Shown: positions 1 to 9,094, counted from the stretch's first letter. The stretch is 64,000 nucleotides of DNA from Micromonospora okii (GCF_020884795.1 NZ_BBZF01000027.1:61359-125358); one strand, 5' to 3'. The notes: generated by a model from the sequence alone, not told the origin. Numbers and translations are program-made.

Positions 1-1
1 C

Positions 2-232
2 GGCCACGTGGTGAAGGCCCCGATCGAGCGGGAGAACAACTACTCGCAGGCGGGCCGGCGCTACCGCGAGATGGCCGACTGGGAGCGGGACGACCTGATC
101 CTCAACCTGGTCACCAACCTGGCCCAGTGCGACAAGCACATCCAGGAGAAGATGGTGTGGCACTTCAGCCAGTGCGACGCCGACTACGGCCGTCGCGTCG
201 CCGAGGGCCTCGGCCTCCCCGTCGACGCCTGA
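2..232 (+). CDS. Catalase, C-terminal fragment (5' end outside window)
   Basis: Only the last 76 residues are present; the reading frame is open from base 2 and ends at TGA 230-232. The segment begins GHVVKAPIERENNYSQAGR, then has a stretch rich in D/E/R/L and a final helix (NLVTNLAQCDKHIQEKMVWH). This matches the C-terminal region of monofunctional haem catalases, which degrade hydrogen peroxide in the cytoplasm. The haem and active-site residues lie upstream, outside the window, so catalytic competence cannot be judged. A strong terminator follows 52 bp downstream, so this is the end of its transcript. Confidence 0.85.
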   Translation, partial: GHVVKAPIERENNYSQAGRRYREMADWERDDLILNLVTNLAQCDKHIQEKMVWHFSQCDADYGRRVAEGLGLPVDA

Positions 233-283
233 CGGAGCCGGCCACCTGCCCGACGACGCCGGCCCACCCGAGACCGGCGCCCA

Positions 284-316
284 CGAGCGCCCCGCCCGCA
301 CCGGGCGGGGCGCTCG
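284..316 (+). terminator. Rho-independent-type hairpin after catalase
   Basis: A perfect inverted repeat has arms 284-298 and 302-316 with a 3-nt loop (CAC). The stem is almost entirely G/C and no T-run follows, as is usual for actinomycete terminators. It lies between the catalase stop and the start of the conservon. Confidence 0.75.
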
Positions 317-520
317 CGTCGTCGGCGGGGCTCGCGTCGTCCGGACGGTCCACGGCGGAGACCGGCGGGGGTGGCGTGGCCCGGCGCAAGGGCCGGTACC
401 GCAACCGGCGACGATTACGTATCCTGCCCAAGGCGCCCGTGCCGGTGCCCCGGTGCCGTGGCCGGCGAAGCCCGGTCGACGCCGGTGCCACCCGCTGCCA
501 CACCTTCCGGGCGAGGTCTG

Positions 521-2839
521 ATGAACACCCGCGACTGGCCGATTCGCTGGAAGCTGACCGCGTTGGTCGTCGCCCCGGTGAGCGCGCTCCTGGCGCTCTG
601 GATCTTCGCCACGTCGCTCACCCTCGGACCGGCGCTGGACCTGCTCTCCGCCCGCACCCTCCTGACCGACCTCGGCCGCCCCGGCGAGGCGGTCGTCGCC
701 GAGCTGCAACGCGAGCGCCGGCTGACCGTGGTGCAGCTCGCCGGCACCGGGGAGCTGCTGGCCCTGACCGAGCAGCGGCGGCGCACCGACACCGCCATCG
801 CCGAGCTGCGCGGCCGGGTCTCCCACGAACGGCTCCGCGACGCGACCGGCGACGTCCTCGACGCCCGCATCGACCTGCTCCTGGGCGAGCTGGGCTCGCT
901 GCCCGTCGGCCGGGGGTTCATCGACCGGCGCGCGGTCGACCGGGCCGGCGCCATCGGTCTCTACAGCGGCATGGTGGGCGCGGCCTTCCAGGCGTTCACC
1001 GAGCTGGCCGCGCTGCCCGACGACGACCTCAACCGGCAGGCCCGCGCGTTGACGGCGCTCGGCCGGTCCCGGGAGCTGCTCTCGCAGGCGGACACGCTGC
1101 TCGCCGGGGTGCTGGCCGCCGACCGCCTCACCAGGGGCGAGCACGCCCAGCTCGTGCAGATCATCGGCAACCAGCGGTTCCTGACCGAGATGGCGGTGGC
1201 CGACCTGCCGGCGGATGCCCGCACGGCGTACCAGCGGCTGGCCGGCGGCGGCGGCTTCGCCCGGCTGCGGGCCCTCCAGGACTCGCTGGTGCGGGCCGAG
1301 CCGGGCCGCGCCCCCGACCTGGACGTCCCGGACTGGCAGGCCAGTCAGGAGGCGGTCCAGAAGGGCCTGCGCGAGTTCGAGATGGCCCAGGCCGACGGGA
1401 TCGCCGACCGCACGGTGCCGGTGGCCACCGGCATCCTGGTCCGGCTCGGCGCGGCCGGCGTGCTCGGGCTCGCCGCCGTCCTGGTGTCCGTGGTGGTCGC
1501 GCTGCGGGTCGGCCGGTCGCTGGCGCGGCGGCTCTCCGGCGTACGGACCGACGCGCTGGAGATGGCCGAGCGCCGGCTGCCGGACCTGGTCGCCCGGCTG
1601 CGCCGGGGCGAGGAGGTCGACGCCGAAGAGGAGGCACCCCCGCTGGAGTACGGCGCGGACGAAATCGGCCAGGTCGGCCACGCCTTCAACGAGGTGCGCC
1701 GCACGGCCGTGCGGGCCGCCGTCGACGAGGTCACCCTGCGGCGCGGGCTCAACGAGGTCTTCCTCAACATCGCCCGGCGCAGCCAGGGGCTCGTGCACCG
1801 GCAGCTCGCCCTGCTCGACCGGATGGAACGGAAGGTGGAGGACCCGGACGAGCTGGCCGAGCTGTTCCGGGTGGACCACCTGGCCACCCGGCTCCGCCGG
1901 CACGCCGAGGACCTGGTCATCCTCGCCGGGGCCGCCCCCGGCCGGGGCTGGCGCAACCCGGTCGCGATGTTCGACCTGGTCCGGGGCGCGATCTCCGAGG
2001 TGGAGTCGTACGACCGGGTGGACATCGCCGACGTGCAGCCCGCCGCCACCGCGGGCCGGGCCGTCGGCGACGTCATCCACCTGCTCGCCGAGCTGATCGA
2101 GAACGCCACCGCCTACTCCCCGCCGGGCACCCGCGTGACCGTGCGCGGGCAGAACCTCCCCAACGGGTACGCCATCGAGATCATCGACCGGGGGCTGGGT
2201 ATGCCCGAGGCGGCGATGGAGGAGGCCAACGGCCGGCTGGCGACGCCGCCGGAGTTCGACCCGGCCGACAGCGCCCGGCTCGGGCTGTTCGTGGTGGCCC
2301 GCCTCGCCGCCCGGCACGGCGTCCGGGTCCGGCTGCGGCCCGCCGCCGAGGGCGGCGTCAAGGCCGTGGCGCTGATCCCGCCGGACCTGGTGACCACCGA
2401 GCCGCCGCTCCCGAAGCCCGGGGCGGGGCCGCGCGACTCCGCCGACGACCGGCGGATGGCCAAGGTCACCCGGCTCAGCACCGTGCCCCGGCCCCGGGGC
2501 GGCCGGACCGGCCGGGAGCGCGTCGAGGCGCAGACGGCGGTGGTGCCGCTGGTGCCCAGCCGATCCTCGGTAACCGACGCCGACGGCCTGCCCCGCCGGG
2601 TGCGCCGGCGCGGCCCCGCCGCCCGGTCCTGGCCGGTCGCCCAGGACGCCCCGACCCCGCGCAGCCCGGAGGAGGCCCGCCGGCTGATGTCCGCGCTCCA
2701 GTCCGGCACCGCCCGGGGCCGGCGGGACGGCGCCGCCGCCGGCCCGCCGCCGTCCGCCGGGACCGCCGCCGCGACCCCCGCCCCGGAGACCCCGGCGGCG
2801 CTTCCGCAACCCCCGACCGCAGATGAGAGGGATGCCTAG
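521..2839 (+). CDS. cvnA: Nitrate/nitrite-sensor-type histidine kinase-like protein, conservon CvnA
   Basis: First gene of a conservon; 772 residues from ATG 521. Residues 10-34 form a membrane helix, an extracellular helical sensor region of the NIT type follows, a second membrane helix lies near 304-330, and a HAMP-like linker is next. A GHKL ATPase domain has an N-box (HLLAELIENATAYSPP, about 520-535), DRGLGM near 556 and a second glycine segment (SARLGLFVV, near 583). No ordinary H-box phospho-acceptor is obvious, as is typical of CvnA. The C-terminal 130 residues are Pro/Arg/Ala-rich and probably disordered. By family knowledge the conservon proteins form a membrane-associated complex resembling a eukaryotic GPCR/G-protein system; the signal here is unknown. 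The next gene starts inside this stop codon. Confidence 0.88.
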   Translation: MNTRDWPIRWKLTALVVAPVSALLALWIFATSLTLGPALDLLSARTLLTDLGRPGEAVVAELQRERRLTVVQLAGTGELLALTEQRRRTDTAIAELRGRVSHERLRDATGDVLDARIDLLLGELGSLPVGRGFIDRRAVDRAGAIGLYSGMVGAAFQAFTELAALPDDDLNRQARALTALGRSRELLSQADTLLAGVLAADRLTRGEHAQLVQIIGNQRFLTEMAVADLPADARTAYQRLAGGGGFARLRALQDSLVRAEPGRAPDLDVPDWQASQEAVQKGLREFEMAQADGIADRTVPVATGILVRLGAAGVLGLAAVLVSVVVALRVGRSLARRLSGVRTDALEMAERRLPDLVARLRRGEEVDAEEEAPPLEYGADEIGQVGHAFNEVRRTAVRAAVDEVTLRRGLNEVFLNIARRSQGLVHRQLALLDRMERKVEDPDELAELFRVDHLATRLRRHAEDLVILAGAAPGRGWRNPVAMFDLVRGAISEVESYDRVDIADVQPAATAGRAVGDVIHLLAELIENATAYSPPGTRVTVRGQNLPNGYAIEIIDRGLGMPEAAMEEANGRLATPPEFDPADSARLGLFVVARLAARHGVRVRLRPAAEGGVKAVALIPPDLVTTEPPLPKPGAGPRDSADDRRMAKVTRLSTVPRPRGGRTGRERVEAQTAVVPLVPSRSSVTDADGLPRRVRRRGPAARSWPVAQDAPTPRSPEEARRLMSALQSGTARGRRDGAAAGPPPSAGTAAATPAPETPAALPQPPTADERDA

Positions 2840-3261
2840 TGCGGCACACGACGAAGCCGAACATCGACCTCGGCTGGCTGCTCGACGAGCTGGTGGAGCG
2901 GGTGCCGAGCGCCCGCCAGGCGGTGGTGCTCTCGGCGGACGGGCTCCTGCTCGGGGCCTCCGCCGACTTCGACCGCACGGAGGCCGAGCACCTCTGCGCG
3001 CTGGCCTCCGGCTTCTCCAGCCTCGCCAAGGGCGCGAGCCGGCACCTCGCCGCCGGAGGCGTCCGGCAGACCGTGGTGGAGATGGAGTCCGCGTACCTCT
3101 TCGTCACCGCCGCCGGGCAGGGCGCGTGCCTGGCGGTGGTCGCCGAGGCCGACGCGGACATCGGCCTGGTGGCGTACGAGATGGCGATGCTGGTGGTTCG
3201 GGTGGGCGAGAACCTCAGCGCCCCGGCCCGGTCCGGGGCGGGTGCCGCCGATGCGGGCTGA
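2839..3261 (+). CDS. cvnB: Roadblock/LC7-domain protein, conservon CvnB
   Basis: A 140-residue protein from GTG 2839, which shares its first base with the last base of the preceding TAG, so translation is coupled. The sequence is one roadblock/LC7 domain (LDWLL-like helix, then VVLSADGLLLG and a central SAYLFVTAAGQGACLAVV strand pair), as in CvnB proteins. Such proteins usually dimerise and regulate the small GTPase encoded by the fourth conservon gene. The last dozen residues are Ala/Gly-rich. Confidence 0.9.
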   Translation: MRHTTKPNIDLGWLLDELVERVPSARQAVVLSADGLLLGASADFDRTEAEHLCALASGFSSLAKGASRHLAAGGVRQTVVEMESAYLFVTAAGQGACLAVVAEADADIGLVAYEMAMLVVRVGENLSAPARSGAGAADAG

Positions 3262-3637
3262 GCCACCCGGGCCTCGGCACGAGTGGCTGGACGCGGACGC
3301 GGGGCCGGTCGCGCGCCCGTATACCCTCACCGGCGGCCGGGTTCGGCCGTCGGTCGGCCTCGACCTGGTCGCGTTCGTGCTCGCGGCCAGGGGCGCGGAC
3401 CCGGCGGGGCAGTCGCGGCTGCACCCGGAGCACGTCCGCCTGGTCGAGCTGGCCCGGCGGCCGGTGCCGGTCGCCGAGTTGGCCGCCGAGCTGGACCTCG
3501 CGGTGGGCGTGGTCCGGGTGCTGGTCGGCGACCTGCTCGCCCGGGGCCTGGTCTCCGTGCACCAACCGGCCGGCACCACGTTCCTACCCGACGACAACAT
3601 CCTCAAGGCGGTGGTCAGTGGACTCCGTGCGTTATGA
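3251..3637 (+). CDS. cvnC: DUF742 winged-helix-like protein, conservon CvnC
   Basis: Third conservon gene, 128 residues from ATG 3251, overlapping cvnB by 11 bp. GTG 3242 is an alternative in-frame start, but the G-rich ribosome-binding sequence (GGGGCGGG) is better spaced for 3251. The core (RPYTLTGGRVRPSVGLDL then ELAAELDLAVGVVRVLVGDLLARGLVSV) is the DUF742 signature, including a helix-turn-helix-like segment and a C-terminal LLxALxAL-type end. DUF742 proteins are partners in the CvnABCD complex; the exact role is unknown. Confidence 0.88.
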   Translation: MRAEPPGPRHEWLDADAGPVARPYTLTGGRVRPSVGLDLVAFVLAARGADPAGQSRLHPEHVRLVELARRPVPVAELAAELDLAVGVVRVLVGDLLARGLVSVHQPAGTTFLPDDNILKAVVSGLRAL

Positions 3638-4217
3638 CCGTGACGGTTCCGGGGTGCGGATTCCGCTGGCCCTCAAGATCCTGATCGCCGGCGGTTTCGG
3701 GGCCGGCAAGACGACGCTGGTGAGCGCGCTGAGCGAGGTCCGGCCGTTGCAGACCGAGGAGATCCTCACCGGGGCGGGGATCGGCGTTGACGACCTCTCC
3801 GGCGTGGAGGGGAAGTCGACCACCACGGTGGCGATGGACTTCGGCCGGATCACGATCAACGAGGATCTCCAGGTCTACCTCTTCGGTACCCCGGGGCAGG
3901 ACCGCTTCTGGTTCCTCTGGGACGAGCTGGCCTTCGGGGCGCTCGGGGCGGTGGTGCTCGCCGACACCCGCCGGCTGGCCGACTGCTTCCCGTCGATCGA
4001 CTACTTCGAGCAGCGGGGCATCCCGTTCGTGGTCGGGGTGAACTGCTTCGACGACGGCCGGCGGTTCAGCCTGGACGCCGTACGGCACGCCCTTGACCTG
4101 GACCCGGAGGTGCCGCTGGTGTTCTGCGACGCCCGGGACCGGCAGTCCGCGAAGATGGTGCTGATCTCCCTGGTCGAGCACGTCGCCCGCCAGCGCGGCG
4201 AGCCGGTGCCGGCCTGA
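3618..4217 (+). CDS. cvnD: Small GTP-binding protein, conservon CvnD
   Basis: Fourth conservon gene, 199 residues from GTG 3618, overlapping cvnC by 20 bp. The P-loop GGFGAGKTT is at residues 25-33, a G2-like threonine lies in the segment before residue 80, and the G3-type FGTPGQDRF is near 89-97. The usual NKxD guanine-specificity motif is replaced by NCFD (about 143-146), which is common in CvnD proteins. By family knowledge the protein is membrane-associated, and its nucleotide state is set by the other conservon proteins. No gene follows closely, so the four-gene unit ends here. Confidence 0.9.
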   Translation: MDSVRYDRDGSGVRIPLALKILIAGGFGAGKTTLVSALSEVRPLQTEEILTGAGIGVDDLSGVEGKSTTTVAMDFGRITINEDLQVYLFGTPGQDRFWFLWDELAFGALGAVVLADTRRLADCFPSIDYFEQRGIPFVVGVNCFDDGRRFSLDAVRHALDLDPEVPLVFCDARDRQSAKMVLISLVEHVARQRGEPVPA

Positions 4218-4319
4218 CCGACCCGGCCTCGGCCCAGGGGCGGGGCGGGTCGCGGGCATCAGGGCCGCCCCGGTGGGTATCGGGAAGCTAACGCAGGCAC
4301 CGACGGGAAGGCGGATCGG

Positions 4320-5357
4320 GTGAGCGGGCAGCAGGAGATCGTCCACATCGGGGGCTACACGGCGGACGGCGGGGGGCGTGGCGAGGGGATCGTCGCGGCC
4401 CGCCGCGACCCGGCGACCGGGGCGCTGACCCCGCTCGGCACCGCCGCGGCGACGCCGTCGCCGTCCTTCCTCACCCGGCATCCCGCCCTGCCGGTCCTCT
4501 ACGCGGTCAACGAGCTGCCCGCGGGCGGGATCAGCGCGTTCCGGGTCGGCCCGGACGGCGGGCTGACCCCGCTCGGGACCCGGGGCACCGGCGGCGCGGG
4601 GCCCTGCCACCTCGCCGTCACCCCCGACGGCGGGCACCTCGTCGTCGCCAACTACGGCGGCGGGAGCGTGACCGTCCTCCCGCTCGACCCGGCGGGCGTC
4701 CCCGGTGAGCGCAGCGACCTCGTGGTCCACTCCGGGCACGGCCCCGACCCGGAGCGCCAGGAGAAGGCGCACTGCCACATGGTCTCCCCGACGCCGGACG
4801 CCGGGCCGCTGCTCGCCGTCGACCTCGGCACGGACTCGATCTACCGGTACGACCTCGACGCGGCCACCGGGCGGCTGGTGCCCCGGGCCCCCCGGGTCCA
4901 CACGCCGGCCGGCACCGGCCCCCGGCACCTGGCCCGGCACCCCGACGGGCGGCGCTGCTGGGTCACGGGCGAGCTGGACGGCACGGTGACCGCGTACGAG
5001 CTGACCCCGGACGGGGCGCTGCACCAGCGCGGCCGGGTCGACGCCAGCGCCCGCGCCGGGCACGTCCAGCCCTCCGAGATCGCCGTCGGGTCGGACGGCC
5101 GCTTCCTCTACGTCGGCAACCGGGGGGTCGGCACGGTGTCGGTCTTCGCCGTCGCGGGGGAGCTGCCCGAGCTGGTCGCCGAGGTGGAGACCGGCGGGGA
5201 GTGGCCCCGGCACTTCGCCCTGGCCGGCGCGCACCTCTACGTCGCCGACGAGCGCGCCGACATGGTCCGGGTGTTCCGGGTGGACCCGGCGACGGGCGTG
5301 CCGGAGCCGGTCGGCGAGCCCGTCCCCGTGCCCAGCCCGACCTGCGTCCTGCCCTGA
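4320..5357 (+). CDS. Lactonase-family seven-bladed beta-propeller protein (6-phosphogluconolactonase-like)
   Basis: A 345-residue protein from GTG 4320, with an A/G-rich ribosome-binding sequence (GGGAAGG) about 9 nt upstream. Repeated blades carry motifs such as HLAVTPDGGHLVVANYGGGSV, PRHLARHPDGRRCW and SEIAVGSDGRFLYVGNRGVGTV, typical of the lactonase family (PF10282, Pgl of E. coli). Family members hydrolyse 6-phosphogluconolactone or related lactones, but many actinobacterial members are uncharacterised. No signal peptide is visible, so it is probably cytoplasmic. It stands alone between the conservon and the VWA gene. Confidence 0.8.
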   Translation: MSGQQEIVHIGGYTADGGGRGEGIVAARRDPATGALTPLGTAAATPSPSFLTRHPALPVLYAVNELPAGGISAFRVGPDGGLTPLGTRGTGGAGPCHLAVTPDGGHLVVANYGGGSVTVLPLDPAGVPGERSDLVVHSGHGPDPERQEKAHCHMVSPTPDAGPLLAVDLGTDSIYRYDLDAATGRLVPRAPRVHTPAGTGPRHLARHPDGRRCWVTGELDGTVTAYELTPDGALHQRGRVDASARAGHVQPSEIAVGSDGRFLYVGNRGVGTVSVFAVAGELPELVAEVETGGEWPRHFALAGAHLYVADERADMVRVFRVDPATGVPEPVGEPVPVPSPTCVLP

Positions 5358-5461
5358 GCGTGAGCCCCGCCCGGTGACCCTGGCCGGCCCTGCCCGGCCT
5401 GGCAGGCGGCGGACAGCACGCTCCGCCCCTGGTCAGGGCCGTTTGCGTGACGATCGAGGGT

Positions 5462-5488
5462 GTTCCCGTCACGGATCGTGGCGGGAAC
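5462..5488. promoter_or_regulatory. Inverted repeat and possible ECF-type promoter upstream of VWA gene
   Basis: GTTCCCG (5462-5468) and CGGGAAC (5482-5488) form an inverted repeat. The right arm also contains GGAAC (5484-5488), followed after 16 nt by TCGT (5505-5508), which resembles ECF sigma promoters of the GGAAC-N16-CGTT type. The match is partial and no transcript data are available. Confidence 0.3.
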
Positions 5489-5568
5489 GCTCCGTAGATG
5501 TTCCTCGTCGGTAACTTTCGTCCGAACGGCCGTGGCAACCTGTGCGACCAGGTACGCAAGATGGTCGC

Positions 5569-7329
5569 GTGTCGGGCCGTCATCGCATGCGTTCACGTCT
5601 TCGGGGGGCCGGTGCCGTCGCATCGGCGACGGCGCTCGTCGCCGTCGTCGCGGGCACCTGGCTGGGCTACCGGGAGCTGGCCCGGCCGGCCTGCTCGGGG
5701 AGGCTCTCGCTCTCGGTCGCGGTGGCCCCCGAGCTGGCTCCGGCGGTGCGGTCGGCGGCCGAGCAGTGGGCGGCCGACGGCGCCGCCGTCGACGGGACCT
5801 GCGTCGCCGTGAGCGTCTCGGACGCCGACCCGGTGGACGTCGCCGCCGCCGTGGCGGGCAAGCACGGGGTGCAGCTCGCCGGGGTCGGCCAGGCCGGCGG
5901 CGCGGCGGTCACCCCGGACGTCTGGGTGCCGGACTCCTCGACCTGGCTCCAGCGGCTCAAAAGCGCGGGGGCCACCGCGTTCGCCCCGGGCAACGGCGCG
6001 TCCGTCGCCCGCAGCCCGGTGGTGGTGGCGGTGCCCGAGCCGGTGGCCGAGTCCCGGTTCGGCTGGCCCGAACGGAAGCTGACCTGGTCGGACCTGCTGC
6101 GCCAGGTCGGCGACAGCAAGCCGCTGCGCACCGGGATCGTCGAGCCGACGCGGGACGCGGCCGGCCTCTCCGGGCTGCTCGCGCTGACCGCCGCCGCCGG
6201 CTCGTCCGGGGGCGACGCGCAGGAGTCCACGACCGCCGCGCTGCGGGCGCTGGCCACCGGCCGCTCCGCGCTGCGCGAGGACCTGCTGGCCCGCTTCCCC
6301 CGCTCCGCCGACCCGTCGACGGTGGCCGCCGGCCTCGGCGCGGCCACGCTGTCGGAGGAGGACGTGATGGCGTACAACGCGCGCAGGCCGCCGGTCCCGC
6401 TCGCGGCGCTCTACCTCGAACCGACCCCGGTCCCGCTCGACTACCCGTACGCGGTGCTGCCCGGGATCGAGCCGGCGAAGCAGTCCGCCGCGAAGGGGCT
6501 GTTCGAGGTGCTCGCCACGCCGGGCTTCCGCAACCGGCTGGCCGAGCGGTCGCTGCGCGCCCCGGACGGCAACTGGGGCGACGGCTTCCAGGCGTTGCGG
6601 GGCGCGCCGAGCCCGGGCGGCGGCGGTGCCGCCTCCCCGGCCCCGGGCGGCGGCGCCCCCGCGACCGTGGACCCGGCCGTGACGGAGCGCGCCGTCTCGA
6701 CCTGGTCGATCGCCACCCAGTCCGGCCGGATGCTCTGCGTCATCGACGTCTCCGGCTCGATGAAGCAGCCGGTGCCGAGGGCCGGCGGCGCCACCCGCGA
6801 GCAGGTCACGGTGGCGGCGGCCAAGCGGGGTCTGAACCTTTTCGACGACTCCTGGTCGATCGGGCTCTGGACGTTCTCCACCGAGCTGGTCGGTGCCCGG
6901 GACTACCGGGAGCTGGTCCCGATCGGCCCGCTCTCCGGCAACCGCGCCCGGCTGGAGCGGGGGCTGGGCACGATCCGGCCTTCCAGCGGCGGCACCGGCC
7001 TGTACGACACGATGCTCGCCGCCTACCGCACGGTCCAGGAGGACTGGGAGCCGGGGCGGGTCAACTCGGTCGTGCTCTTCACCGACGGCAGGAACGAGGA
7101 CGCGAACGGCATCTCCCAGCGGAAGCTGCTCGCCGAGCTGAAGCGGATCGCGGACCCGGACCGGCCGGTCCAGGTCGTGATCATCGGGATCGGCGGCGAC
7201 GTGAGCAAGGCCGAGCTGGAGTCGATCACCAAGGTCACCGGGGGCGGCAACTTCGTCACCGAGGACCCGACCCGCATCGGTGACATCTTCCTCAAGGCGA
7301 TCTCGCTCCGCCCGACCGCACCCCGCTGA
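5569..7329 (+). CDS. Secreted or membrane-anchored substrate-binding and von Willebrand factor A domain protein
   Basis: About 586 residues from GTG 5569; ATG 5587 is an alternative start. A basic N-terminus and hydrophobic helix (GAGAVASATALVAVVAGTWL) form a signal anchor, so the bulk is extracytoplasmic. The first ~350 residues resemble periplasmic-binding-type solute receptors. A Gly/Pro/Ala linker follows, and the C-terminal VWA domain has a MIDAS motif DVSGS starting at residue 393, a downstream T in GGTGLYD and an acidic FTDGRNED near 504. VWA domains bind divalent metal and mediate protein contacts. The combination is common in actinobacteria, but ligand and partner are unknown. Confidence 0.82.
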   Translation: MSGRHRMRSRLRGAGAVASATALVAVVAGTWLGYRELARPACSGRLSLSVAVAPELAPAVRSAAEQWAADGAAVDGTCVAVSVSDADPVDVAAAVAGKHGVQLAGVGQAGGAAVTPDVWVPDSSTWLQRLKSAGATAFAPGNGASVARSPVVVAVPEPVAESRFGWPERKLTWSDLLRQVGDSKPLRTGIVEPTRDAAGLSGLLALTAAAGSSGGDAQESTTAALRALATGRSALREDLLARFPRSADPSTVAAGLGAATLSEEDVMAYNARRPPVPLAALYLEPTPVPLDYPYAVLPGIEPAKQSAAKGLFEVLATPGFRNRLAERSLRAPDGNWGDGFQALRGAPSPGGGGAASPAPGGGAPATVDPAVTERAVSTWSIATQSGRMLCVIDVSGSMKQPVPRAGGATREQVTVAAAKRGLNLFDDSWSIGLWTFSTELVGARDYRELVPIGPLSGNRARLERGLGTIRPSSGGTGLYDTMLAAYRTVQEDWEPGRVNSVVLFTDGRNEDANGISQRKLLAELKRIADPDRPVQVVIIGIGGDVSKAELESITKVTGGGNFVTEDPTRIGDIFLKAISLRPTAPR

Positions 7330-7537
7330 GTCACGAGTCAGTCACGCTCGATAATCCCGCAGGTGGGGGCCGGTGTGCCGGGTCGGCCCGACCTCGCCGG
7401 GAAACTGACGGCAATACGTCCGAACTATTCGGCGACCCCACTCGTCAGGCAAGATGTCGGGGTGCTCCGGCGTCGCCGGTCCCGTGTGGGGAGACCGGCC
7501 GCCGACCGGGGCCGGCTCGGCAGAGTGGGGAGGGCCG

Positions 7538-9025
7538 GTGACGTCGGCGACGTTGTTGACCGCTACCAGGACGCCGCCGGGGCGGCCTGGTCCTGACCGG
7601 ACGGGGCCCGTGCCCCGGGTCGACGAGCGCGCGTACGTGCGGATGCTGGTGGTGCTCGACACCGCCGTGCTGGCCGTCGCCGTGCTCGTCGCCTACGTCG
7701 TCCGCTTCGGCGACGAGGAGCCGATCGGGTCGAAGATCCCGTACGTGCTGGTCGCCCCCGCGCTGGTCTGCACCTGGCTGCTCTCGCTCAAGGTGCTGCG
7801 CTGCTACGACGACCGGGTGCTCGGCTACGGCGCCGACGAGTACCGCCGGGTCGGCACCGCCAGCCTGCGGCTCGCCGGCGGCACCGCCATCGCCGGCTAC
7901 ATCGCCGACGTCGGCGTCTCCCGGGGCTTCCTGGCGCTGTCGTTCGCGCTCGGCATGCTGGGCCTGGAGGTGGCCCGGTTCGCCGCCCGCAAGCGGCTGC
8001 ACCACGCCCGCTCCCGGGGGCGCGGCTGGTCGCGCAAGGTTCTCGTCGTCGGCGACACCGCGCACGTGCTGGAGCTGGTGCACCAGCTCCGCCGCGAGCC
8101 GTACGCCGGGTACCACGTCGTGGGCGCCTGCATCCCGGACGCGCTGCTGGCCCCGGTGCCGCAGCGGCTGGGCGACGTCCCCGTGGTCGGCTCGTTCCGG
8201 GGCATCCCGGAGGCGGTCACCGCGATCGGCGCGGACACCGTGGCGGTCACCGCCTCCGGCGAGCTGACCGCCACCCGGCTGCGCCGGCTCGGCTGGCAGC
8301 TTGAGGGCACCGGCGTCGACCTGGTCGTCGCGCCCGCCCTGACCGACGTGGCCGGCCCCCGCATCCACACCCGGCCGGTCGCCGGGCTGCCCCTGATCCA
8401 CGTCGAGGCCCCCGAGTTCCGGGGGGCCCGCAAGCTGGTCAAGGGCTTCGTCGACCAGGCCGTGTCGTTCGTGGCGCTGGCCCTGCTGCTGCCGCTGCTG
8501 GCGGCGATCGCGCTCGCCGTCAAGATCGATAGCAGGGGGCCGGTGCTGTTCCGGCAGACCCGGGTCGGCCAGGGCGGCCGGGAGTTCGGGGTGTTCAAGT
8601 TCCGCACCATGGTGGTCAACGCCGACGCCCTGCTCGCCGAGCTGACCGCCCGCAACGAGACCGACGGCCTGATGTTCAAGATGCGCGACGACCCCCGGGT
8701 GACCCGGGTGGGGCGGGTGCTGCGCAAGTGGTCGCTGGACGAGCTGCCGCAGCTCGCGAACGTGCTGCTCGGGCACATGAGCCTGGTCGGGCCGCGCCCG
8801 CCGCTGCCCTCCGAGGTGGCCCGCTACGACGGCGACGTGGCCCGCCGGCTGCTGGTCAAGCCCGGCATGACCGGCCTGTGGCAGGTCAGCGGCCGATCCG
8901 ACCTGAGCTGGGAGGACGGCATCCGGCTCGACCTGTACTACGTGGAGAACTGGTCGCTCGCCGCCGACCTGACCATCATGTGGAAGACCTTCGGCGCGGT
9001 GCTGCGCAGCCGGGGCGCGTACTGA
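7538..9025 (+). CDS. Polyprenyl-phosphate sugar-1-phosphate transferase (exopolysaccharide initiation)
   Basis: A 495-residue protein from GTG 7538, chosen because GGGGAGGG lies 3-10 nt upstream. The N-terminal half has four or five membrane helices and a Rossmann-like segment (VLVVGDTAHVLELV) as in WbaP/CpsE enzymes. A final membrane helix (VSFVALALLLPLLAAIALAV) precedes the catalytic domain with VFKFRTMVVNAD, LDELPQLANVLLGHMSLVGP and KPGMTGLWQVSGRSDL, all hallmarks of bacterial sugar transferases. The enzyme moves a hexose-1-phosphate from a nucleotide sugar to undecaprenyl phosphate, starting extracellular or cell-wall polysaccharide synthesis. No other glycan genes are adjacent, so the polymer is unknown. 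Confidence 0.88.
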   Translation: MTSATLLTATRTPPGRPGPDRTGPVPRVDERAYVRMLVVLDTAVLAVAVLVAYVVRFGDEEPIGSKIPYVLVAPALVCTWLLSLKVLRCYDDRVLGYGADEYRRVGTASLRLAGGTAIAGYIADVGVSRGFLALSFALGMLGLEVARFAARKRLHHARSRGRGWSRKVLVVGDTAHVLELVHQLRREPYAGYHVVGACIPDALLAPVPQRLGDVPVVGSFRGIPEAVTAIGADTVAVTASGELTATRLRRLGWQLEGTGVDLVVAPALTDVAGPRIHTRPVAGLPLIHVEAPEFRGARKLVKGFVDQAVSFVALALLLPLLAAIALAVKIDSRGPVLFRQTRVGQGGREFGVFKFRTMVVNADALLAELTARNETDGLMFKMRDDPRVTRVGRVLRKWSLDELPQLANVLLGHMSLVGPRPPLPSEVARYDGDVARRLLVKPGMTGLWQVSGRSDLSWEDGIRLDLYYVENWSLAADLTIMWKTFGAVLRSRGAY

Positions 9026-9045
9026 ACCGGCGCGCGTACTGAACG

Positions 9046-9074
9046 GGCGCGCCCCGGGGCCGACCCGGGGCGCG
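9046..9074. terminator. Bidirectional hairpin between convergent genes
   Basis: Perfect 12-bp arms lie at 9046-9057 and 9063-9074 with a 5-nt loop (GCCGA). The hairpin sits between the plus-strand sugar transferase and the minus-strand phosphatase, so it can serve both directions. No T-run is present. Confidence 0.7.
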
Positions 9075-9094
9075 CGGTGCCGGCCCCGGGCCGG

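Noticed and set aside
127..2826. Very long open frames opposite or across cvnA and many other genes
   Set aside because: Arg/Pro/Gly/Ala-rich translations without domain signal are shadows caused by high GC; real genes with clear motifs occupy the other frame.
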